Shown here in pieces: positions 23,129-35,030 of a stretch of DNA of 64,000 bases (its first letter is position 1; each line of letters opens with the position of its first letter). The stretch comes from Axinella damicornis (lineage: Eukaryota > Porifera > Demospongiae > Axinellida > Axinellidae): positions 5,631,837-5,695,836 of the forward strand of contig OZ007513.1 of the NCBI GenBank assembly GCA_963931865.1. Reading direction: 5' to 3'. The notes beneath the pieces are model-generated. The model searched no databases and had not been told where the DNA came from. It saw only the letters and a list, made by a program, of their open reading frames with translations. The translations under genes and the position numbers were made by a program.

Positions 23129-25871
23129 GGAGTTCTTGGATGCAGATGAGTACTGTCGCAGTGAATACAATTAATGGTCTCAGTTCAGTTACTGGTGGAG
23201 CTTGCTAAGTGGTTCACTTGCTTTGAGTACAGTGTACATAATTAAATTTTATCCTCTCTAGCCTCATTCCCAGGCCTTGTACTGCAAGCGATCAAAAACT
23301 GGAGGTGTAGAAGGCCTGGGAATGAGGCTAATCCTCTCAAGGTCACTATTTTTTGACGGGTACAAATTTGGGGATATTTATATGGAGAGACTGCATCAAG
23401 TACATTCTCACATGGCAGAAGCGTTGCGTAATTACAACTGATCTGCGAGAATGCTTCGTAATCCATGAAACTGAAGGTGTCTATGCCTTCCGATTGTCAT
23501 TCCCACAGAGTGTAAGTTGCCTTTCAGGGGCAGAGTTGGTGCAGTGGGCATAGTTCACAGATTTGCAAGTCTTACTGGGAAGGCCCCCACTTTTATTTAA
23601 CGGCCGGACACCTTGGATAAAAATAGTTTACCCTCACCTTCAAGCCTGTTCTCACATTTGTGAAGGAAGTTAACGTTGTAGATGCAAGTTGGTTGAATGT
23701 GTACCATCCAACATCGTGACAGAGATATTAGGCTTCACCATGGCAGTGATACATAACGATAACCATGGATGTACTGATGTGCTATCAACTCTGAGGGAAA
23801 GATTTACCCTTCTATTGTCCCCAACAGTAAAGTAATCAGCCACAAGGTTGTTGGTGACGTCGACTATGCATGCAGTGTGCTGAACACTCACCAACTGAGA
23901 GCCCCTCTAGCAGACCTTAATTACAGAATGTACATGATTAGGCAGAGGATATGTTGTGTACTTAGAGTACACAACTCGAAGTTTTAATGTAAAGTTGTAC
24001 TTATTGACTAGCTGGAAAATATGTGCCTGCATGAAGTTTCATTCCAAGTAAGTAATCTCAAACTCTGGAAGTAGGAAGGTGGATATGCTTATACTTCAGC
24101 ATCTGCGATGTCATCTACAATCTGGTAATAATGATGCAATTGTCCAGGCCTTGTCATTCTGTTTTCCATACCTGGAGGTGGAATGTGCAATCTTATTTAG
24201 TTGAGATGCTGGACATTCAGGCTGATTTCAAATAGTAAAGTGTACGGTCAGCAGGTGCATGTTTCTCATTGTATTTCTCTGATAAATAAATTGCCATGGT
24301 CCTCTCTGCATCAGCATTGCCATTTGAATCATTGCTGAACAGCATTACCATTTTGCCAATGGTCAAAATCATGTATGAATATAGCACCACAGCTTATAGA
24401 ACTAGTGCATGGTATAGGGAAACACATAGTTTGTTTGGAATGGTCTTATTCAAAGAATGTTGGGTTAACACGTTTAACTTCTTCATTCACAGGTTTGAAC
24501 GTGTAGCTATTGCAGACTACCTGATTAGGAACATGGATCCAAAATGGACTGACAGGGATGGGTCAACTCTACTGCACTTGGCCTGTTGGTAAGTGTTTTA
24601 ATTGAACAAATTCAGTATTTTCAATTGCACATCCTCCATCCTCTTTGGCTTGTGCGAGTCCTCGCAATACACAGTCCATATAAAATGGGGTTGTTTCATG
24701 GGCCAGTGCGCAGTAAGGTGCGAAGTTCAGTTGCGAGGGATTGAGAAGATGGAAAGTGTCCTCTCGAGGAGGACGAATGTGTTAGCGAGGTTCTGCATCC
24801 CTTGCACAGCTCGAAGATCCATGCCGAGTTAATTCAATGTGGTGAACAGTTCTTAGCAGCAAGATATTCTCGAGGCATTTTACTGAGCAACTATTATTCT
24901 ATTTGCCACCCTGGCAACCCATTGCCACACCCTCATATTACAACTTTGGGGAGTTGCTTAGCATTAACAATAATTACAAGCTACATGGAAGTACAGAGAG
25001 AATGGAATGATAGAGGCACATCATGGATTATGGTATGCTAAGATTTCCAGCAATAACGACTCAAGGTTGCCAGAGTGAGACCTGTAGTGGTTCTAACACG
25101 CCAGCTTAAGACGCCCCCGAACTGTCAGCTACCAGGCTCTGCAGCTGGTGTACCCTATTCTCTTTCACAGGTTATGTTAGTACAGTCCTGAGAAAAATAT
25201 GAGAATTGACAGCAAAGGGCATGTAGTTTGGGGTGGACAGGCTTTCCGTGTAGAAGTCAATTACAACTAATTATGCCTTCAACAACAAAACTAGCAGCGA
25301 CAGTACAAGCAAATTATACGTACAAAAAAGCATTCTCCGTTGAAGTAAAAGCATACGATGTACAATTCGATTACATTTTTTGCCAATAAGTTTCCTGCTT
25401 TATATCTCAGAAACTTTAACAGATATTACAAGTTGCATTTCAACATTAGAACATCACATGAAAACCAAATTAACTCCTGGAACAGGAAAGTAAAATGCCT
25501 CAAGGTTTTCGGACCTATAGGCAATTAGACTCACTACTCAAGCACTTGCATCAAGTTACTGATCTTGAGGCAGGTGGGAACCCACCCTATCTTAACTATG
25601 CTTGGCCATCTTCTTACAAAACCTTCCGACTGTACATGGGGCCTGTATATATTCTACATGAGGTGACGCCTACCAATTATGCTCACGTATGCAATTACTC
25701 TGTGCATACAGTGCTGCTAGCAAAGATTTGATTTGACATTCTTGCGTATAACTTCAAACGGACATCATTTATGTTCAAAATAAGTTGGTAGAATGTACCG
25801 TAACCTTTTGGCTTGACCTGTTGAAGTGCTGAACCTTTCTGTGGTAAGTTCATGAATGAAAATTGAAAAAG
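23129..25871. repeat. 2.75-kb segmental duplication, copy B
   Basis: Counterpart of 15160-17914, same orientation. Near-identity over the whole length, including intronic sequence, indicates a recent event or ongoing conversion. Confidence 0.95.
24493..24588 (+). CDS. Ankyrin-repeat exon (copy B)
   Basis: Identical in layout to the 16532-16627 exon: acceptor TTCATTCACAG, 96 nt, donor GTAAGTG. It encodes FERVAIADYLIRNMDPKWTD and GSTLLHLACW. The Gly to Glu change lies at the loop before the second helix. It is open, with both splice sites kept. The two copies 8 kb apart could be alternative or tandem exons of a single gene, with the broken exon at 18486 between them. Confidence 0.6.
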
Positions 25872-26213
25872 TTCTAATACCGAACAAAAATAATTGATGT
25901 AAATTTAAAATTGTGTAGCAGCGTAAACCTAGCTAGCTCAAGACTATGTCTGCCTTCAGGCTTTCAGCCCGCGAACGGTCTGTTTATTACCAACCACAGC
26001 TACAATAATACAAGTAGTTTATGTTAACAAGGGTCAAAAGGGGGGTTCGCTCGCACTCCCAGATCCCCCCTAGATCCGCCACTGGTCGAAACGTAGTCTA
26101 CGATATTTTGTGGGTATAATTCTGGGTAGTTCGACCAAACTCAACGAAGTACTCCTGGATCCGCCAGTGGAAGCCATAGGTGGCTTCAAGCACCTCATGA
26201 CACTTCAAATATA

Positions 26214-27064
26214 TAGAGTAAGCCATTGATTATTGGACGACATGGATAATCGGACGCGTTAGCGCCGAGCACGTATATTACCGGAAGTGGGCGAGACCCT
26301 CAATCAATACTACAGACCCATCGCACTTTGAGTTGAAAGTTTGGTGATTCTCTGTTGCGAGCATTTGGGAGTATCACCCAGGGTCTCCAGGTCTATAGCA
26401 GGGAGCGAAATTTAGCCGTATTTTCGCATAGGCACTCACAGGTACACTCTAGTGCTGCGATTCAGATATCAGTAGAATGTGCTGGTCCTCTGCAACACAA
26501 CGGTGCAAGTCCCATTTTTATACGTTGCGCCGTTCCTGAGATACAGCTGTTTCCTCCCATTTGTTCCTGTAAAAGCGGTCCACGATAGCAACAACAGTAT
26601 TTCTGGAGAGTTCTGAGGCAAACGACAAATGAATCGCAGCACTAGAGTGTACCTGTGAGTGTCTATGCCAAAATACGGCGAAATTCCACTCCCCGCTATA
26701 GACCTGGAGACCCTGGTCGACATTCGGTGATACTCCCAAGTGCTCGAATCAGCCACGGTGACAAAAAGTGCGCCTGCAGCAGAGGGATCATGAGGCTTTC
26801 CGAAAATGTAAAATCTCAGAGAAAGTTCCTTCAGAGAAGAAGCGGGGAGCGGCGTACGATTTGTCCGATCATACCTTGGTCCGAAAATGAGCTTTGGCTG
26901 GCTGTAGTTCCAGAACCAAGCAACAGAGAATCGCCAAACTTTCAACTCAAAGTGCGATGGGTCTGTAGTATTGACTGAAGGTCCCACCTACTTCCGGTAA
27001 TATACACGCTCGGCGCTAACGTGTCCGATTATACATGTCGTCCGATAATCAATGGCTTACTCTA
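26214..27064. mobile_element. 851-bp foldback element
   Basis: TAGAGTAAGCCATTGATTAT at the left end is matched by ATAATCAATGGCTTACTCTA at the right end. Inverted matches continue inward through CGGACGCGTTAGCGCCGAGC, CTACAGACCCATCGCACTTT, GGTCTCCAGGTCTATAGC and GGTACACTCTAGTGCTGCGA, so nearly the whole element folds on itself. Open frames inside it (for example 26469-26987 minus) are mirror images of each other and not genes. Target duplication is at most TA. Confidence 0.85.
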
Positions 27065-27399
27065 GTGATCGTTTTTGAGATGTTGAGATACTATCATATA
27101 GTGCGTGTCTGCTCTATAGAGTCTATCAACTCTATGATACATATCCTAGTAGGATACCGGTAGTAGGGTTAAGCGAAAACACTGTGGTGAGAAGGCCTGG
27201 CTAGGTTGTTACTAAGTTGTTATAGAGCTTAACCTACCTTGTGCAGTAGTCTCCTGATAATACACCCATGGATGATGAACATTAGTGGCTAATCAAGAGG
27301 GGAATGGACTTATTCACATTCCTGTTTGAGGTGATATGCTGTGTACACTTTCAAACAACCAATGGCCGTTTACAACAACTTAATTGTTTTACATGGGGA

Positions 27400-27427
27400 G
27401 GGTGGGTGGGGGGGGGGGGGGGGGGGG
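27400..27427. repeat. Poly-G tract
   Basis: G-rich run with a single T interruption, just before the Helitron-like element. Confidence 0.85.
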
Positions 27428-27460
27428 CTATTGCTTTTATTGGGTGGGTGTATCAGGAGA

Positions 27461-28080
27461 TTATTACCCCGCGCACGCATGCGCGAAGCGGGGTTAAGCA
27501 ATCGGTTTTGTCCGTCTGTCTGTCTGTCAGGCGAAAAAAATTGAAATCTACTTTCATAAACCATCAAAATGGAGTCAAACAATAGCAAATAGCAAAAAAC
27601 TGCTCGCCTGTGGCCGGATGATGTAGCCCCCCCCTTAAAAATTTCCAAATAAATTATGTGTACCTGATTGAAGTCAAGGCGCTCCATTTCGCTGTATTTC
27701 GGCTATTTCCTCTTCGTGACTTGAAGAACAGGACACACAGTGCATTTGGAAACTTCATGCTTCGAGATGACCGCTAGGAAACAGTGCTTTCTCACGATCT
27801 ATGTACCTCACAGACATCATGGCTATTGTTTCGGCTTTTTTTTCCAGCTATTTCCTATTATTGGTAACATTTGGCCCCACCTCTCCAGCTTCACAATAAT
27901 TATAGTATATACGGTAAGCAGTCACTCCCACACCTTGGATATGGCCATACACAAACACAGTATATGTGCAGCAGCCCTGTTTGATGCGCATCGGCAGAGA
28001 TGTCACGTCGATTGTAGCTGCATTGCATGCATCCTGGCCTGACGTTCAGCGCGGGGTATGTGTTCTATGAACACCTCTAG
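27461..28080 (+). mobile_element. Helitron-like nonautonomous element, copy 2
   Basis: Starts TTATTACCCCGCGCACGC and ends with the GTGTTC-TAT-GAACAC hairpin and CTCTAG before host T. Inverted relative to copy 1 at 13306-13929, with substitutions and a few indels. No Rep/helicase frame. Confidence 0.6.
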
Positions 28081-28149
28081 TTACTGTACATGGTTCAAGT
28101 GTAGTAACTGGCTTGCTTACATCTCATCGTGTTGAATGGTGAATCTGGT

Positions 28150-28325
28150 TCCGCAGCAGTACCACGTATGGTACAGCGGTTTGCTGAGATAGTGCAAATT
28201 CAGCAGAAACGAAAACCACTATTGAGCATGCGCACACCCTGTTTTTGAAATACTGGACATGCCCAGTAGCAGTTTTTGTTTTGCCGAATTTGCAAGATCT
28301 CAGCAAACTGCTGTATTGGCACCAC
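28150..28325. repeat. Inverted repeat (CGGTTTGCTGAGAT ... ATCTCAGCAAACTG)
   Basis: Arms of about 35 bp at 28160-28205 and 28280-28315 face each other around a short centre containing GAGCATGCGCAC. MITE-like foldback. Confidence 0.6.
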
Positions 28326-28329
28326 CACG

Positions 28330-30290
28330 AGCAAAAGACCTATTGCCCATGCTAACACTTTGCTGCTTTGTGTTTCTCCTAATAATGTTATCACGGTGAC
28401 AAGAACACTTCCAGCTGTCTTGACATGAATTTAGTTCCTTGCTCTAAATTATGCTGTAAAATCCTTCTACATCTCAAAGTCATAAAAGCATTATTTTTGA
28501 CTCCCTGTTACTGTTGCCCATGGTGACCTCGTCCCTAACCACATAGCCCCCACTGGGTTGCATACTTGAACTTTGAACCTAGTGAAGAAAGCGTGAGAGG
28601 CTTATATCTTTCCTATGTCATCAAGCTACCTCTGTTTTTGGTACCTCATGGCGACAGCAAAGACAGAGACCACTCTTGCTCTTACTTATTCACTGACCAC
28701 AGACCTGTACCTGTAGAACACATGGTATGCTGGACCAGAGTGCAGCATGGACATAGGTTGTGTGTTAAATACGTCCCTCATTGCCGGCCTGACTCACAGT
28801 TCCCGTGTTGTGCTTATAGCAAAAAGATTTGTCTGTCGATTTCATGTACCCATTGTTGCCTGACACTGTTAAGAGTGTGTGGTGTCGTGGACCATAATTT
28901 GTGCAGCACGCATGTTGGCACAAGTGTACTTTTGGTGTACATGTCTCAGGCTGGTTGTCATATTACGATTTGTGTCGTGTACATGCAAATACTCCATTGC
29001 ACTCACTCACGCTCGCCCCACAATGCGATGTATTCTCCTAGTTGTATCAGCCGATACTGATAACTGATCTGATACTGTAGGTTCTCATGTTTGTCTAGTC
29101 TTACGTCGTGAAATCTTTTTCATTGTCTTCGACTGAGTCCTGTACTTCCTTACACCGACAATGCTAGCATGTGGTTATGCAATATGCATACACCATTTAT
29201 CGGCCGAGTTTTCTGTAGAATTTACCGATACCGATACTCTCCAGGAAGGTGATTATCGGCCCAATACCAATAACCAATCCGATTGTCAGTGCATCACTCA
29301 TATAGGACACAGGAATAATAGTTTCCACATCATTGAGTGGTGTTGGCTGTAGTCGTGTCGACAGTCCATGTGTGTACATCCTATTTATGTTACGTAGAAT
29401 GCACAGCACAATACAACTCCAAGTTTACATACATCTTATAGTGATTGTATAAGCTAGTAGCAATCAGCTGTCAAGGGATGAAGCTATATTGCAACATCTG
29501 TATGGCACTCAAAGGTCCCCTGAATGACATTCCTCTATGGATTCAGTCATGACCTACGAAGCAATGACCTACGAAGCAATGACCTACGAAGCAATCTGTG
29601 ATGGTAGTTAGCTGTATACTACGAGGTGAGAGCAAGACTTGAGACATCATTCTGAAAATTGAGTTTGTCCAACCTGTTGCACTAGCCTTTAACAGCAGAC
29701 TGAGCAGCATGGTTGCCTCATAACGGATTAGTAGCCAGCAGCTCTGGTGAGTTAAAATTGATACACGCCAAATCCGCTGCACGCCCAATTCATGGCCAGG
29801 CATTCTCGAGAGAACGAGTGGGCACATGCGAGAACTTTAGGTTCGCGAAGGAAATCCAAACAAATGGCACCCAAGTCTCTTTGAAAGATTTAACTTATTG
29901 AATGTGATGATTGGCTAATTGAGTGTGCAATAGCGATTGCTTACGGGAATGTTTATGAGATGGGGCTGCTGAATCGAAGGCCAGCATGGAAGATGAGTGG
30001 CATCCCGCAGTTCCCTGGCCAGGGTACTCTAGAAACATGACTTTTTGGACATCGTAAAGACACATACCGTATGTACTTTTCAATGTCCGCTTCATTTGAC
30101 ATAATTACAGGGCACACCAACCTACGTATGCACTAAAATGACATCCCATGAGTGTATATTTCGGACATAACTATTAATTTTAATTGGTTGTCATACCATG
30201 GGTGTGTTTGTACATGCTTGGGAGTGCCAGGGTAATGTAGGCGGTGCATACTGCACAAACTGTGTCACACTGTTAGTGTAATATTGTACA
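28330..30290. other. Non-coding DNA; 15-bp triplicate at 29549-29594
   Basis: CCTACGAAGCAATGA is repeated three times in tandem at 29551-29594. A 164-codon plus frame at 28566-29060 is Cys/His-rich but lacks any recognisable domain, splice context or repeats, and I leave it uncalled. The 28655-28720 sequence (GGCGACAGCAAAGACAGAGA) resembles 41657 and 56670, a dispersed repeat. Confidence 0.4.
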
Positions 30291-30292
30291 TA

Positions 30293-30775
30293 CAGTGGAA
30301 CCTGTCTAATGCAGTCACCTGGGGGCCAAAGATGTGTGGCCTCTTTAGAGAGGTGGCTGGAGCACAGAAAACCTCTCTAAAGCAGTGATGTGAAGTTTAA
30401 GTGTGATTTACCTCATTACAAAGGTTCTTGTGGCACTGAACAACATGCAAGTACATGCATGTACGTTCCATGAGGAAGACAACTAAGGACTTTAAGTGTT
30501 GTAAAATACTCGGTTGTTTCATTTCTGTATGTTCACTTTGGCACTTTCTATAATGTTAAACACACATGCGCACGTACGCAATGCACGTGCGCTCTCGGTG
30601 GCCGTTATTGGCAGTGTATTATAGCGTGCTTGGGATGGAGCAACATGACCGCATTATACATTACGCAGTTGACCGCTATAGATGAACAGTTAAGTATGGA
30701 GACTATGGGCTCAAATTTTGGGATTTTCCCCAGCTGACCGCAATGTGGAGGTGGCCGCTAAGGCAGGTTTCACTG
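30293..30775. mobile_element. 483-bp TA-flanked MITE (Tc1/mariner-type ends)
   Basis: CAGTGGAACCTGTCTAATGC at the left and the inverse of CAGTGAAACCTGCCTTAGCG at the right. TA flanks both ends (30291-30292, 30776-30777). Internal GCAGT...GTGGCC and GGTGGCCGCTAA blocks extend the inverted arms. TA duplication and CAGT ends are typical of Tc1/mariner-derived MITEs. No transposase. Confidence 0.75.
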
Positions 30776-30889
30776 TAGTGAAATATCGTATAGAGCCAAG
30801 TTTATATGACCACAACAATTACACTCCACTTAGTGCTACTCACGTGACCCTCAATGAATCAGACGGCTCAGAATCGATCACATGACGGA

Positions 30890-31180
30890 GCGTTAAATAG
30901 CTTATTGCACACTTTAGTGTGCATTATCGATAATGCACACTTTTCAAAAATCAAAGGCTGTCTCGGGTCAGTGAGTTGCACTAAGTAGTTTAGATACCAG
31001 TTTGCAGTGCAATTCGGGCTTTAGTGCACTCGGGCAAACTAGTTCACAGTCTCGGGCGGATAATGCACACACCTTCGGCTTGTGCATTATCTCACCCTCA
31101 GCCGTTAACTAGATTGCCCTCGTGCACAAAAACGCGTAATGCACTGCAAACTGGTATTTAAATATTGCTTAAAACCCTTT
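30890..31180. repeat. Nested foldback with TTATTGCACAC and CAGTTTGCAGTGCA arms
   Basis: ATACCAGTTTGCAGTGCA (30986-31003) is the inverse of TGCACTGCAAACTGGTAT (31140-31157). Inside are GTGCATTATCxGATAATGCAC hairpins at 30917-30943 and 31055-31092. TE-like. Confidence 0.65.
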
Positions 31181-32100
31181 AAGACCTAACGCTGCATATC
31201 TGCAACGTGAGACTTTCAACTTCATGATGTCACATCCGTCAATGGGAGATAGGTTCTGCGGCAGCAGAAAGGGTGGGACAGGGGGAAGTGGGTGGGTGCA
31301 CCCAGAGGGTGCAAACAGCATGGCCGTGTCTGGGCTTCACGGTAGAAAGGTCTTGGTCAGCACTGGGAAGGCCATCTCCCCCGTGTTTGGCATAAATGGA
31401 CTTAGAAAGTAGCTGTCTTGCCTTGTAGGGCCTCCATTTCCAGCATTCATGGTCCGTTTTTTAGCTACGGCAGGTTGGCATTTCTCGGGAGGCTTGATTG
31501 CAAGTTCGTTAAATGGTGGGTGTGGTTAAGTCACGTATATGCTTAGTATGGCTGAAATTACCTGTGTGACCAGTTTCGAGCCCAGCAACGCCAGGGAACA
31601 GTATGTTTAAGTGTTCTATAGACTGAAAATGACCTAGAGAAAGAAACTTGGGCCCTAAAGAGTTAAACATGTATGGGCCATTGTGTGCATATCCATGCTT
31701 CTGAGCACTACAGAGCCATTCTGAGTAGACTGCCTGTGCGGAATAAAAGAAAAGGAGTGAGGACAGAATGCATGTTTGTGTGGTTGATTCTTTGCTCGCT
31801 CTCTCCCTCTCATTATAGTGTGCCACCCACCAGTCCCTTGGTTGGAGGATCAACGTTGAGTCAGGTGCACTCCCGAGTACCATTAGCTCTGTTGTTGCCT
31901 TGCTACTGCTGGTATAGCACCTACTTAGGTGTAGCTCTAGCCAGGCATGGGGAGCAAGTAGCTTTGTTCCCCTCACCTTCCCAGGCCAGGGGAAGCCTAT
32001 GCTTGTGTGGAGGCCTCAGCCGGATTCCAACTCACCATTCCTACTGATTCTCTCCCCCCCTCTCTCTCTCTCGGTTAGTTGGAATTCGGCTGAGGCCCCA
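31180..32100. other. Non-coding, with an inverted duplicate around GAATTCGGCTGAGGCC
   Basis: GGCCTCAGCCGGATTCCAAC at 32012 is inverted at 32080-32099 around a (CT)n tract. No gene recognised. Confidence 0.4.
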
Positions 32101-32141
32101 TTTAGTGCTGCTATATGCAATTTGTGTGCTGCTCCTCTGCC

Positions 32142-32213
32142 GTGGCCCAGTGGCTTAGTGGTAAGAGCATCTGACTGGTATCCAGAAGGTCTTGGGTTCG
32201 AATCCCAGCTGGT
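32142..32213 (+). ncRNA. tRNA-derived SINE head
   Basis: Contains an A box (TGGCTTAGTGG at 32151-32161) and a B box (GGTTCGAATCC at 32195-32205) at tRNA spacing. The T arm pairs (TTGGG/CCCAG flank) and an anticodon-like loop CTGGTAT would give GGT. The acceptor stem pairs poorly and the sequence runs into T5 and then (CT)n. These point to a tRNA-derived SINE or tRNA pseudogene rather than a working tRNA. Confidence 0.6.
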
Positions 32214-32400
32214 CTTTTTCTGAGGATTCAATTTCTCTCTCTCTCTCATCACTGTCGCCTCATAAAAGCATGCCCTACTGAGCTTTTATATACTCCGAGT
32301 AGGTGTGATTATGGTTTTCTTGATTCTATCTTTAGGTGATCCACCTCCGTCACCAACTACTGTGGCAGTGCCAGTTCCAACAGGTGAAATTTCACATGCA

Positions 32401-32545
32401 CAATGTTATAGCTTTGGTTGTGTTGCCATGGTGATCGATACACATGGACAATGTTATAGCTTTGCTTTTGTTGCCATGGTAATTATTACACCTGCACAAT
32501 GTTATAGCATTGGTTGCGTTGCCATGGTAATAGCATATCAAAGCC
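32401..32545. repeat. 48-bp tandem repeat, three copies
   Basis: Units start CAATGTTATAGC at 32401, 32449 and 32497 and contain GTTGCCATGGTRAT. Confidence 0.9.
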
Positions 32546-32934
32546 TATCTAATGCAGTACTCAAGAATGCTCTCAAACTGCCACACTATAAGATTAGATG
32601 TTATTTTCTCAGAGCATAGGTTGAGCCTTGATCTGCCAGTGCTTAGTTATGCAGTATGAAAAAGGTGGGAAACACTATCAGGCCATACAGCACTCTCAAC
32701 TTGAACTGCACACGCCAGTATACAGTTTTTCTCCATGGCAGCACTGATCAGGAGGGATAAATGGCGTTGCAAATGAAGCCAGTGGCGGATCTAGAAATTT
32801 TGAAAGGGGGGTTCGGTTGGCACATACACAGGCCGAAGTGGCGATCAGTCCGCGCGAAGCGCGGAAATTTTTTTACGTGTTCTTTTTAGCGATTGGGAAG
32901 CGCTCTCGTAGCATCTCTCAGTGCGCATTCTGGA

Positions 32935-33037
32935 CATGTTCCCAGACGCAAAGAAGATTGACTAAGTAGATAACCCCAGACGCAAAGAAGATTGACTAAG
33001 TAACCCCAGACGCAAAGAAGATTGACTAAGTAACCAT
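32935..33037. repeat. 29-33 bp tandem repeat, three copies
   Basis: CCCAGACGCAAAGAAGATTG followed by ACTAAGTA is repeated three times; the first unit has a 4-bp extra GATA. Confidence 0.9.
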
Positions 33038-33689
33038 CAGAATAACTGACTGTGACCTCATGCAGTAGTGCTCCCTTCCTCTGGAATAATATACTCCCTT
33101 TGCTCTTTATAATTGATCGTCACCAACCATTAGGGATCAGTTATTCTTCCTATACTTGTTGTCTTCACTAAACTGCACCTCTGATGGGTGGGATGCCAGC
33201 TCAGAATGATGTTGCAATGGGATTCCGTGTAATAAAACAATTTTCATGATGCCTGCAGTCAATCTCAGACCACACTGGAATGTTGTTTGCATTCTGTTGT
33301 ATAGTTAGCATGGCTACAATACATAATGTAGCTAGCTATTACCGGGTATATGCCTACACTGAAGCTGTTAGCTTTGGCAATGTATTCATGCCACTAGACT
33401 TCACATGTGGCTGGGAAACAATGATTTGTAGACGTGCCATGGAGCAGATACACAACAGTGTACAAAAAACATTACATTGTACTGACAATACCTGTAGTTG
33501 AGGTTAAGATACACCCAAAAATTTGGGGAATCTCACAAATTACTAATTACAAGTCAATAAATCAGTATTGTAACTGAGGCAATTAGACTGGAACTTGAGA
33601 ACACAAAATCCGTAAGCCAAAGCTAATCGGACGGGTGTGAAAGTCTGGCTGACATTGCTGTTGGTCGATAGTTCGTACAACACGTAATG

Positions 33690-34034
33690 AGGTCATACAA
33701 TTATATGACCTCTCACGCTGTGCTTGCTCCAACTTGTCTAATAACGATCAGAATCATGGTACAAGCTTCACACAATAGTATCCCATAACTGCAGACATCC
33801 ACCTTGGTGGTTGGTGGGGTTTTGGAACTTGGTGTGGGACGGTTTCTGGTGCAGCATAGATGATAGCTTCCTAGTAGGGTACAAGCTGCATAACTTGGCT
33901 ACCTGATCAAGATCCGAGACTTTCCGCTTCCATGCACGGTTTAGAAGAGCTTCAAGGAGGACGTTTGGTGCACTAATGTCTCTGCGGACAATGGGATCGT
34001 GACAGCTATGGGGGTAATTCATAGCTCGGGCCAC
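33690..34034 (-). pseudogene. Protein kinase C-lobe fragment, degraded
   Basis: The minus strand encodes the catalytic core of a eukaryotic protein kinase: ARAMNYPHSCHDPI, the catalytic loop as VRRDISAPNVLLEA (usual HRDxxxxN), the Mg loop as KVSDLDQ (usual DFG), and in a shifted frame YAAPETVPHQVPKP (APE motif). After another frame change comes KVDVCSYGILLCEA, subdomain IX. At least two frameshifts, loss of the HRD histidine and loss of DFG show that it cannot be an active kinase. The N-lobe was not found within the adjoining 1 kb. The SAPNVLLE style resembles tyrosine-kinase-like genes that are numerous in sponges, which is an inference. Confidence 0.7.
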
Positions 34035-34070
34035 ATCCTGGGATACTGATAGCTAGCTGGTTGCGTAAAT

Positions 34071-34651
34071 TCATCTCAAGGAGTTCAGCCACTGGAGATT
34101 GCTGAAGTCCTTAACATATAAAGACAACCACTTGTTCAGCTCATCTGCATTCCTGCTCTCAAGTAGATTATCAGGCACAGGATCTCCCAGGTTCATACCA
34201 TTCCTCCACACTTGCCAAGCATCAAAATTACCACGAGCCCAGCGTGTACTGGCTGCAGTGTTTGGCGGAACAAACCCCTTAGAAGCCTTGGCAATCGATC
34301 TTGGGCTGCAAACTTTCGCCCCAAACTGACTCGTGCCAGAGGGGTCGCTCTTCTTGCGCTTCGGCGAAGGCATTTTAATATCTCTTTGTTGCAGTCATCA
34401 ACCATCCACTCCTTCATATCCTCTCCCAATAAAAGCGTATCCTTTGGAAAGCTTTACCAAGAAGAGTACTTTGTCGATGTCGCACTGGAGTCGATTTGCG
34501 CCAAAACTCCTGGATCAATACAACGCGTATCCGTTTCAAACTGTTCCAGAGGGACCTGTGATAACAGTGAGTCCAGGATCTCATCGCTGACAAAACTGCT
34601 TTCAAAATTATACTGAAAGCGAGCCAGTGACTGACGACTGTAGTGAGCCAT
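34071..34651 (-). pseudogene. Crypton-derived (ZMYM/QRICH1/KCTD1-like) domain fragment
   Basis: An ATG at 34651 opens a 65-codon frame (MAHYSRQSLARFQYNFESSF). After frame changes the minus strand continues WMVDDCNKEILKCL and finally TRWARGNFDAWQVWRN, GDPVPDNLLES and ELNKWLSLYVKD. The last motifs resemble the N-terminal core-binding part of the tyrosine-recombinase-derived proteins (DUF3504 group) that descend from Crypton transposons and are abundant in sponges and cnidarians. The recombinase half is absent, and the frames are not joined by clear splice sites. Assignment is from motif memory only. Confidence 0.45.
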
Positions 34652-34884
34652 TTCCTTCGTCTCTCGCCTAGGAACTCGAATAGTCGAACACGCTGATATT
34701 CCTAACTCAATTAGTTCTCACATCTGGTTGATTGGAGCCCTAGCAACTGATGACGCTATTGGGTTACGAGGCAACAAGCTGGACGTCTTGGACTTGGACT
34801 TGACTACCCCTTGAGGGGTTTACCACGATGGTGGCTAACGAGGGCCTGGAGAAGGCAGAGCCTATGAACCCAGGCGTCATCATG

Positions 34885-35030
34885 CAACAAACTACATGTA
34901 GTTATTGCATGAGTGCACGGGCTATACGTCATAATATTGGCACTCGCCCTCGGGCCTGCGGCCCTCAGGCTCGATGCCAATACTCGACATATAGCCCTTG
35001 CACTCATGCAATAACTAGTACATACAGCAT
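34885..35030. repeat. Foldback (GTTATTGCATGAGTGCA arms)
   Basis: GTTATTGCATGAGTGCACGG with GCTATACGTC at 34902-34931 is inverted at about 34990-35017, around a GC-rich centre (CGGGCCTGCGGCCCTCAGG). MITE-like. Confidence 0.8.

Noticed and set aside
26469..26987. 172-codon minus-strand frame
   Set aside because: Lies wholly in a foldback element and is mirrored by frames on the opposite strand.
28566..29060. 164-codon Cys/His-rich plus frame
   Set aside because: No recognisable domain, no splice context, and partly made of dispersed repeat.
32142..32213. Functional tRNA
   Set aside because: The acceptor stem does not pair and the 3' end runs into T and CT tracts; better explained as a tRNA-derived SINE.
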